A stretch of 26,433 bases of DNA from CAZDEK01 sp964504625 (lineage in GTDB: Bacteria; Patescibacteriota; Saccharimonadia; CAILAD01; GCA-016700035): contig CAZDEK010000003.1 of assembly GCA_964504625.1 (NCBI GenBank), forward strand, positions 1 to 26,433, given 5' to 3'. The notes beneath the pieces were generated by a model, which was given only the letters and a program-made list of their open reading frames with translations, had not been told where the DNA came from and did not search any database. Every line of letters begins with the position of its first letter. Position 1 is the first letter of the stretch. Below, piece by piece: positions 20,934 to 26,433 of the stretch. Made by a program: the position numbers and the translations under genes.

Positions 20934-20947
20934 CAAAACAGTTGACA
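20928..20947. repeat. Perfect inverted repeat TGTCAAC-N6-GTTGACA joining two divergent -35 boxes
   Basis: The 7-bp arms (20928-20934 and 20941-20947) each contain a TTGACA -35 box, one for each strand, with AAAACA between them. Such symmetry may just reflect back-to-back promoters, or it may be an operator for joint control of the GH6 gene and the LPxTG gene. Confidence 0.5.
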
Positions 20948-20970
20948 AATATACTAAAATAAGGTATCAT
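20942..20970 (+). promoter_or_regulatory. Strong promoter of the LPxTG small-protein gene
   Basis: TTGACA (20942-20947), 17 bases, TATCAT (20965-20970). Transcription should begin near 20977, giving a leader of about 114 bases. Confidence 0.7.
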
Positions 20971-20976
20971 AAGGGC

Positions 20977-21090
20977 TATAAAACGAGGGTGAATCTTGAG
21001 ATGCGTAATGCATCCGGACCAGCCCTCGTTTTGTGTGTACATACAAAGTGAATCGTTAACCTCTGTCGTATTACAGAGAAGGAGTCATCA
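20977..21090 (+). ncRNA. Structured 5' leader (three hairpins), possible cis-regulatory RNA
   Basis: Hairpin 1: AAAACGAGGG (20980-20989) pairs with CCCTCGTTTT (21023-21032), ten perfect base pairs, enclosing a small GATGC/GCATC stem (21000-21004 with 21010-21014). Hairpin 2: TTTGTGT (21030-21036) with ATACAAA (21041-21047) around GTAC; its left arm shares three bases with hairpin 1, so the two compete. Hairpin 3: CTCTGT (21061-21066) with ACAGAG (21073-21078), directly followed by the Shine-Dalgarno AAGGAG (21079-21084). This arrangement is what a riboswitch or other leader control would look like; I do not recognise a known riboswitch class. It may also only stabilise the mRNA. Confidence 0.45.
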
Positions 21091-21264
21091 ATGACCTACG
21101 GTAAAGGCGGCGCTACGGTGCCTACTACTGTGGCCTTGGCGACCGGTGCAACCTTGCCCGTAACCGGTGCTACCAACAGCTGGGTAGTGACCGTGGCTGC
21201 AGCTCTAGCTGCTGGCCTTGTGGCCTGGGGAATGCTCTACGCTATCAAGCACCGCGTCCGCTAA
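21091..21264 (+). CDS. 57-residue LPxTG-type surface protein
   Basis: The protein has an N-terminal stretch of about 21 small and polar residues (MTYGKGGATVPTT then VALATGAT), an LPVTG sorting motif (22-26), a hydrophobic helix (about 31-51, WVVTVAAALAAG then LVAWGMLYAI) and a basic tail KHRVR, the three parts of a sortase signal in order. There is no separate N-terminal signal peptide, so the single helix must also target it, N-terminus out. AAGGAG lies 6 bases before the ATG; a strong promoter precedes and a terminator follows, so it is a well-expressed monocistronic gene. A sortase would link the roughly 25-residue peptide to the wall, which is remarkably short; alternatively the LPVTG is chance and it is a small membrane protein. 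No sortase gene is in the window. Confidence 0.8.
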   Translation: MTYGKGGATVPTTVALATGATLPVTGATNSWVVTVAAALAAGLVAWGMLYAIKHRVR

Positions 21265-21272
21265 TCACGTAT

Positions 21273-21304
21273 AAAACTCTCGGTTTATTTAAGCCGGGAG
21301 TTTT
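21273..21304. terminator. Bidirectional Rho-independent terminator
   Basis: AAAACTCTCGG (21273-21283) pairs with CCGGGAGTTTT (21294-21304), 11 bp with one G-U pair and a 10-base loop; T run on the plus strand and A run (T on the minus) on the other. It serves the LPxTG gene and, from the other side, the DUF3048 gene that ends at 21308. Confidence 0.8.
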
Positions 21305-21307
21305 ATA

Positions 21308-22540
21308 TTATTGCCAGGTTGCCGGAAGGTTGGCTGGGGCGATTGAAACCCAGCTCTGACCGCGATTGAGTTGCACATCGGTCCCGTTCGAATCAGTTAA
21401 TTTGAGTCGGCTCGATTCAGAGGTTTTCGTCCACGCTACTGGTGTAGCCACTCCATCTTGAAAAACCACGCCCTTACCGCTACCGATGACGTTGATATCA
21501 GTTTTTGGCTTGCCATTAGGCTGAGTACCAGCTGCAACTGAGGCATAGAGCAGTATCACTGTCTTTGGATTTATCTGTTTACCACCTGCCGCTGCATCTG
21601 TATCGGCCTTACCGCCAACCTCGCGCAAGTAGGAGTTGGTTGCAGGATCATAGCGAAAGACAACACGATAATCAGCGCCTGAGAAATTGATGGTGATGAC
21701 ACTAGCATTCGGGGTAGCTGACTTGGCGTCATCTTTGCGTGTCCAAGGAGCAAATGTCGGAGCGGCACCCCAGCCCTTGGTGGTTGCCAGCTCCACGAGT
21801 TTCGGCCCATATATATAGAGATTGTGTGGACTTTGACGACTCGAAATGCGGCGAAACCAATTACCATTATAAAACTGATCAAGATCTTTGAAGCCCTTAC
21901 CACTGCGGGCTAGCGCCAGTCCATCGGACGAGCCTCCAGCGTGAGCTACCGGTGCGCCATATTCCATCGCCATATCATAAAACACCGGACGTAGACTGCG
22001 CACGGGCCCAATATCGGGTGGAATATCGACCTGCCAGAGGGCAAGATAGCGAGTGATACCACCTTCTGATAATGCCTCATAGACAACCCCCGCTGATGAG
22101 AGTCCAGATTGCGGTCGGGCATTTGGTGCCAGATTCTCGACAATAGAAGCAACGACGGGCTGATCAGCCCGTGTCGGCTCAACTTCAACACCAGTGAGAG
22201 CGCTGGGTTTGGTTGTTTTTACTACTGGACTTTCTGTCGGCGTAGATTTGACAGCTGGTAATTCTACTCGCTGTACAGGCTTTTTACGCGTCAGGGCATA
22301 TGCTGTGCCTCCTATAGCGATAATGACCACACATCCAATGATCGCCAGGGTTATTTTGCCTCGCTTAGTGCGCCACCAACGTGGGTTAGACTGACTTGCA
22401 GGATGTGTGGTTGGCACGAGCGAATCACCCCGATGCGATCGAGGGGGAAGTGATCGATTACTGGTAGCAACCATTTGAGTGGTAGAGTCGTCAGGGCTGA
22501 TTGAGCTGGTTTTTGGGAGTGGTTTTGAATTTTTTACCAT
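21308..22540 (-). CDS. DUF3048 domain protein (YerB-like), membrane anchored
   Basis: The 410-residue protein has a low-complexity basic cytoplasmic N-terminus, a membrane helix (ITLAIIGCVVIIAIGGTAYAL) and an extracellular domain with the DUF3048 pattern: VVASIVENLAPNARPQSGL, VYEALSEGGITRYLALWQ, IGPVRSLRPVFYDMA and HAGGSSDGL, then the C-terminal half with TVILLYA and the GKGVVFQDG strand. YerB-type proteins are secreted lipoproteins or anchored proteins of unknown function in Gram-positive-like envelopes. A GTG at 22567 would add nine residues, but it abuts the -10 box TATACT (22573-22568) and would lie upstream of the transcript, so I use ATG 22540. Confidence 0.85.
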   Translation of the reverse strand: MVKNSKPLPKTSSISPDDSTTQMVATSNRSLPPRSHRGDSLVPTTHPASQSNPRWWRTKRGKITLAIIGCVVIIAIGGTAYALTRKKPVQRVELPAVKSTPTESPVVKTTKPSALTGVEVEPTRADQPVVASIVENLAPNARPQSGLSSAGVVYEALSEGGITRYLALWQVDIPPDIGPVRSLRPVFYDMAMEYGAPVAHAGGSSDGLALARSGKGFKDLDQFYNGNWFRRISSRQSPHNLYIYGPKLVELATTKGWGAAPTFAPWTRKDDAKSATPNASVITINFSGADYRVVFRYDPATNSYLREVGGKADTDAAAGGKQINPKTVILLYASVAAGTQPNGKPKTDINVIGSGKGVVFQDGVATPVAWTKTSESSRLKLTDSNGTDVQLNRGQSWVSIAPANLPATWQ

Positions 22541-22567
22541 AGCTGATTTGCGAGCTCTCTTGCTCAC

Positions 22568-22576
22568 AGTATAGCA
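22568..22576 (-). promoter_or_regulatory. Extended -10 promoter of the DUF3048 gene
   Basis: On the minus strand TGC-TATACT (22576-22568), lying in the 56 bases between nrdB's stop and ATG 22540. Transcription should start near 22561, which rules out the GTG at 22567 as start codon. TTGACG upstream is only 14 bases from the -10 box, too close for a normal -35. Confidence 0.55.
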
Positions 22577-22596
22577 TAGGCTTTATCCGTCAAGTT

Positions 22597-23631
22597 TTAA
22601 TCCCAGTTGAGAGTCCCACCAGTCTGATACTCAGTCACGCGCGTCTCAAAGAAATTCTTTTCTTTGGTGAGATCAATTGCCTCGCTCATCCAAGGGAATG
22701 GGTTATCGACAGTAAATTGCGCCGGCAAACCAACGCGCTGGAGACGACGGTCGGCAATGTGCTCGATGTATTGTTTGAAGCCATCAGCATTCATACCAAA
22801 TATCCCACGTGGAAACACTTCGGCCGCAAACGTGTACTCGAGCTTAGCAGCCGTACGCACTAGATCGATAATGCGCTGCTGGAAGGCTGGCGTCCACAGC
22901 TCAGGCTGTTCTTCTTTGATGGTATTGATTAGCTTAATTCCAAAGTTAAGATGCTGAGTTTCGTCGCGCATAATGTATTGGATCTGTTCAGCTGCACCAA
23001 CCATTTTATTCTGACGCTGGAAACCGAACATGACGGCGAATGAGCTATAGAAGAAGATGCCCTCTAGGATCAGCGAGAAGACGCATAGATTCTCTAAGAA
23101 TTTTTGATCTGACACAAAGGTACCGGTTTTGAATTCGGGATTAAAAATGCCCTCATTGAAGCTCAAAATGAATTCAGCCTTGGAGTAAATAGCATCAACT
23201 TCACGATACATGTTAAAGATCTCACCCCCATCAAGACCGAGGGATTCAACGATATATTGATAAGCCTGGGTGTGAATTGCTTCTTCATAGGCTTGACGCA
23301 AGAGATACATACGGCATTCTGGGCTTGAGATATGTTTATACATGGCTAACACTACATTATTAGCAGCGATTGAATCTGCCGTAGTAAAGAAGCCAAGCAC
23401 GGTCTTGAGAGCCTTAATCTCATCATTGGTTAGGCGACCATTGCGCAGTTGTTCGATATCTCCCATCATGGTGATTTCAGTGGGGAGCCAGTGATTGGCA
23501 TTGCCGGCATTATAGGCTTCCCAAGCAAAGGTGTGCTTCATAGGGTGGAGCTGGATAACATCAGCATCAGCTCCATTAATGATGCGGCGAGCATTAATGT
23601 CGGGTCGTTGGCGAGTTTTCGTTATAGACAT
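22597..23631 (-). CDS. nrdB: Ribonucleoside-diphosphate reductase, small (radical) subunit
   Basis: The 344 residues carry the class I R2 metal site and radical tyrosine: Asp86 (TTADSI), Glu117 and His120 in EEAIHTQAY, Tyr124 four residues after that His (equivalent of E. coli Tyr122), Glu190 in LEGIFFY, Glu224 and His227 in RDETQH; the spacing 190-224-227 equals the 204-238-241 of E. coli. The C-terminal tail (EYQTGGTLNWD) would dock on NrdA. It makes the radical needed to reduce ribonucleotides to deoxyribonucleotides. CGGAGG lies 8 bases before its ATG; it follows nrdA by 19 bases, so one operon. Class Ia versus Ib cannot be settled, though the ATP-cones of the partner favour Ia. Confidence 0.96.
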   Translation of the reverse strand: MSITKTRQRPDINARRIINGADADVIQLHPMKHTFAWEAYNAGNANHWLPTEITMMGDIEQLRNGRLTNDEIKALKTVLGFFTTADSIAANNVVLAMYKHISSPECRMYLLRQAYEEAIHTQAYQYIVESLGLDGGEIFNMYREVDAIYSKAEFILSFNEGIFNPEFKTGTFVSDQKFLENLCVFSLILEGIFFYSSFAVMFGFQRQNKMVGAAEQIQYIMRDETQHLNFGIKLINTIKEEQPELWTPAFQQRIIDLVRTAAKLEYTFAAEVFPRGIFGMNADGFKQYIEHIADRRLQRVGLPAQFTVDNPFPWMSEAIDLTKEKNFFETRVTEYQTGGTLNWD

Positions 23632-23650
23632 AGTTCCTCCGAATCACAGA

Positions 23651-26433
23651 TTATTGGCAGGCTTCACAGTCAGGATCGAGGATCGAGCAGACTTTGAGTG
23701 TTTCTTGGCCGTTTGAGATCATCGTTTGAGTGGTGGTTTGGGTAGCGGTTGCGACACCTCCATCATGGAGCATCGATGCGCTATGCATCGACATGACACC
23801 ACTCGATACAGCAAAGTCGCGTGTATGCGTGTCACCAAAGGCTGCCGTATCAACAGTCGACTTTTCGACTTGACTGGCTGCAAGCGAGCGGAGATAGTAG
23901 GTGGTCTTGAGTCCCAGACGCCAGGCATAGCTGTATGTATCAGCCAGCATTTTACCATTGGTGCCGCGCATAAATATATTCAAGCTTTGGCTTTGGTCGA
24001 TCCACTTCCCTCGATAGGCGGCAGTTCGCACTAGCCACTCTGCTGGTATTTCAAAAACTTCTTTGTATTTGTTACGAATGTTGATTGGTATTTCAGAGAT
24101 CTGTTGCACGCTGCCATCATAAAACTTGAGCTTATTGATCATATCTTCGTTCCATAGATCATGGGCTTTCAAGTCTTCAACGAGGTATGGGTTGATAACG
24201 GTAAAGTCACCAGACATATTGGCTTTGACATACAGATTTTTAAAGATTGGCTCTATGCAGGGGTAGCAACCCACAATGTTTGAGATAGTGGCTGTTGGCG
24301 CGATTGCCATGGTGTTTGAATTGCGCATCCCTTGCTTCTTGACCTTGTCATAGATCGGCTTCCAATTCAGTCGACGAGTACGAGCGACATCAATTTTCTG
24401 GCCACGTTCGGCCTCGAGCAGATCAAGTGTATCGACTGGGAAAATGCCACGATCCCATTTACTGCCCTTGTAGCTCTTGTAAGTGCCACGCTCTTTCGCT
24501 AGATCTGATGATGCCGAGATAGCGTAGTAGGAGATAAGCTCCATCGAGACATCGGCAAATTCAACCGCTGCCTCTGATGCAAAGTCGATATCAAGCTGGT
24601 AGAGAGCATCCTGAAAACCCATGATGCCGAGACCGACTGGACGATGCAGCATATTACTGTGTTTGGCCTCTTTAGTCGGATAGTAGTTCAGGTCAATGAC
24701 GTTATCGAGCATGCGCATGGCGAGAGTCACGGTTTCTCGGATTTTATCGTGGTCAAGCACTTCGCCTTTGACATGAAGACCAAGATTCACCGAGCCGAGA
24801 TTACATACCGCGGTTTCTTCGGTCGAAGTATTCAGCGTGATCTCCGTGCAGAGATTTGAGCTGTGTACCACACCAACATGATCTTGGGGGGAACGGACAT
24901 TTGAAGGATCTTTGAAAGTAATCCAGGGATGGCCAGTCTCAAAGAGCATCGTAAGCATCTTGCGCCAGAGATCTACTGCAGGTATGCGCTTCCAATTTTC
25001 GATCTTCCCGCGATCAGCGAGCTGCTCGTATCGTTCATAAGCTTCCTCAAATTTGCGACCATAGAGATCATGTAGGTCAGGTGTCTCATCTGGTGAGAAT
25101 AAGGTCCACATGGCACCCTCCTGGACACGCTTCATAAAGAGATCGGGAATCCAGTTAGCGGTATCCATATCATGCGTGCGGCGACGATCATCACCGGTGT
25201 TTTTACGCAGCTCCAAGAATTCTTCGATGTCCATGTGCCAGGTTTCGAGATAGGCACATGTAGCACCACGTCGCTTACCCGAACGATTAATCGCCACCGT
25301 GACATCATTTGCGATCTTCAAAAAAGGCACCACTCCTTGCGAGCTAACATTAGTTGACTTGATGAGAGAACCGGTAGCACGAATATTGGTGTAATCGCTA
25401 CCGATGCCGCCAGAATATTTTGATAGCTGGGCATTATCAGAGAAGAGCTTGAAGATGTTCTCAAGATTATCATCAACGGTATTAAGGTAGCATGATGATA
25501 ATTGAGGGTAGGTGGTACCTGAGTGAAAGAGAGTAGGCGTAGATGGCACATAACGGTGGGTCGACATAATGTCATAGAATTTTTTAGCCCAGTCATTTTT
25601 TTCTTTCTTATCTTCGTTCATTGCCATGCCCATAGCGACACGCATCCAGAATGCTTGCGGTGTTTCGAGAATGATATCTTCATTGCCGGCAGCTCGCAGG
25701 AAGTAGCGATCATAGAGTACTTGAAGGCCCATGTAGTCAAAAAGCAGATCGCGATCTAAATCCATATATTCAGCTAACTCATCGAGATTGAAATCCAGAA
25801 TCTCTTTTTGCAGGCGTTTTTCCTTGACGGCTCGCTGCATATTGTTTTTAAAGGTTTGTCGATAGGCGGATGGTATCGCTTTCTCATCAGATTCACCAGC
25901 TACCTCTTGATGGATTTTATGGAGGAGTAGGCGAGCGGCAAATTTTGTGTAGTCGGAATCTCGTTCGATGAAGCTTCGCGCCACTAGGACGATAGCCTCG
26001 AAAAGCTCATCAACAGTAATGCCGTCATAGAGGTTGCTTTTCACAGCCTCTAGGACTGCGTCAGCATCGACGCCATTGAGGTCATGGGTAAAACGGAGAA
26101 TAGTCTTCTTCAGCTTGGCTGGATTAAATTTCTCCATACCGTCAGCGGTCTGGACATTGAGCCCTGAGCCCTCGAGCTTGGCGACCTGTTCGTTCTGCTC
26201 AGCTTGGCGAAGCTTCTTATGTTCTTCTCGATAAACAATAAAGCTACGCGCAGTCTGATAGTAACCGGCCCGCATGAGTTCTTGTTCGACCAGATCCTGA
26301 ATGCTCTCCACATCTGGCATAGAGTCGGCATGAAGCGCGATTGCGTTATCTACAACCAAGTCAGTGAGTTCGGCGATGAGCTCTACAGAGATCTCCCCAT
26401 CGACCGATAGGCTAGCCTTGAGAATCGCATCAG
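23651..26433 (-). CDS. nrdA: Ribonucleoside-diphosphate reductase, large (catalytic) subunit, N-terminus beyond window
   Basis: 926 residues are visible; the frame stays open to the right edge, so about 15-25 N-terminal residues are missing. The part after the edge, AILKASLSVDGEISVELIAEL and on, is the end of a first ATP-cone; a second ATP-cone follows (MEKFNPAKLKKTI through ARLLLHKIHQE). The catalytic barrel has the cysteine in LSSCYLN (E. coli Cys225), NLCTEI with Cys439 and Glu441 equivalents, AVCNLGSVNLG (Cys462), the radical-relay tyrosines in KTTYYLRS (Tyr730/731) and a C-terminal CEACQ redox pair that is re-reduced by thioredoxin or glutaredoxin. ATP-cones confer dATP feedback inhibition. 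Cotranscribed with nrdB. Confidence 0.96.
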   Translation of the reverse strand, partial: DAILKASLSVDGEISVELIAELTDLVVDNAIALHADSMPDVESIQDLVEQELMRAGYYQTARSFIVYREEHKKLRQAEQNEQVAKLEGSGLNVQTADGMEKFNPAKLKKTILRFTHDLNGVDADAVLEAVKSNLYDGITVDELFEAIVLVARSFIERDSDYTKFAARLLLHKIHQEVAGESDEKAIPSAYRQTFKNNMQRAVKEKRLQKEILDFNLDELAEYMDLDRDLLFDYMGLQVLYDRYFLRAAGNEDIILETPQAFWMRVAMGMAMNEDKKEKNDWAKKFYDIMSTHRYVPSTPTLFHSGTTYPQLSSCYLNTVDDNLENIFKLFSDNAQLSKYSGGIGSDYTNIRATGSLIKSTNVSSQGVVPFLKIANDVTVAINRSGKRRGATCAYLETWHMDIEEFLELRKNTGDDRRRTHDMDTANWIPDLFMKRVQEGAMWTLFSPDETPDLHDLYGRKFEEAYERYEQLADRGKIENWKRIPAVDLWRKMLTMLFETGHPWITFKDPSNVRSPQDHVGVVHSSNLCTEITLNTSTEETAVCNLGSVNLGLHVKGEVLDHDKIRETVTLAMRMLDNVIDLNYYPTKEAKHSNMLHRPVGLGIMGFQDALYQLDIDFASEAAVEFADVSMELISYYAISASSDLAKERGTYKSYKGSKWDRGIFPVDTLDLLEAERGQKIDVARTRRLNWKPIYDKVKKQGMRNSNTMAIAPTATISNIVGCYPCIEPIFKNLYVKANMSGDFTVINPYLVEDLKAHDLWNEDMINKLKFYDGSVQQISEIPINIRNKYKEVFEIPAEWLVRTAAYRGKWIDQSQSLNIFMRGTNGKMLADTYSYAWRLGLKTTYYLRSLAASQVEKSTVDTAAFGDTHTRDFAVSSGVMSMHSASMLHDGGVATATQTTTQTMISNGQETLKVCSILDPDCEACQ

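Noticed and set aside
21091..21111. MTYGKGG as a pediocin-like YGNGV box of a class IIa bacteriocin
   Set aside because: No cysteines, the box is not conserved and the protein has a sortase signal instead.
22597..23631. Glu52 in HWLPTEI as an unusual first metal ligand (class Ic-like) of NrdB
   Set aside because: The aligned first ligand is Asp86 in TTADSI, and the radical Tyr124 is present, so the site is ordinary.
1..26433. Mobile elements, attachment sites, CRISPR or long direct repeats around the AT-rich block
   Set aside because: No transposase, integrase, terminal repeats or spacer-repeat pattern was seen by eye; only composition suggests transfer.
1..26433. Alternative genetic code (UGA as glycine)
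   Set aside because: UGA serves as the stop of several complete, family-length genes (for example at 9413-9415 and 18383-18385).

Overview
The window most likely comes from a Candidate Phyla Radiation bacterium, probably a Saccharibacterium (TM7). This is inferred from gene content: very compact layout, minor type IV pilins, a DUF6325 + SHOCT pair, a PGPGW membrane protein, a DUF3048 lipid-wall-type protein, class I nrdAB and a family GH6 glucanase, in a genome near 50% GC. TGA is used as an ordinary stop (histidine phosphatase and glycosyltransferase genes), so a UGA-recoded phylum is unlikely. No phylogenetic marker large enough to prove the assignment was examined.

Layout. 1-608: two minus-strand genes, one cut by the window edge, with clearly higher GC than the rest; the complete one is a secreted protein with a glycine/alanine-rich hydrophobic hairpin and four cysteines. 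785-859: tRNA-Gln(UUG). 1039-6442: an AT-rich block of small-molecule enzymes, interrupted by one GC-normal SPOUT-type gene (1903-2367). Its core, 2367-6442, is a tightly overlapping five-gene operon: an HFCD flavoprotein fused to a class II aldolase, a sugar-N-methyltransferase-like enzyme, a SLOG/LOG-like protein, another methyltransferase and a thioredoxin-reductase-like flavoenzyme that lacks the CxxC. I read it as an uncharacterised biosynthetic or modification pathway and the best candidate here for an undescribed system.

6632-10838: housekeeping and small genes (DUF6325, SHOCT, DedA, PGPGW, a small membrane protein, a histidine phosphatase, a PolB-type 3'-5' exonuclease, an AT-rich membrane protein). 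10844-14704: heavy-metal P-type ATPase, Bcp-type peroxiredoxin, glutamyl-tRNA synthetase. 14706-17178: a minus-strand operon of three prepilin-like proteins (PilV-, PilW- and PilX-like), the last with a repeat-rich, probably beta-solenoid body. 17288-20887: an exopolysaccharide locus with a processive family 2 glycosyltransferase and a NodB-type deacetylase, convergent with a GH6 glucanase. 21091-21264: a 57-residue LPxTG protein with a strong promoter, a three-hairpin leader and a terminator. 21308-26433: a DUF3048 protein and the nrdA-nrdB operon (nrdA runs off the right edge).

Regulatory reading. Several genes carry an extended -10 box of form TGG-TAnnnT only 6-9 bases before the start codon with no Shine-Dalgarno sequence, which predicts leaderless mRNAs. 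Other genes have textbook TTGACA-N17-TATAAT-like promoters and Shine-Dalgarno sites, so two initiation modes seem to coexist. No insertion sequences, CRISPR arrays, integrase or attachment sites were seen.
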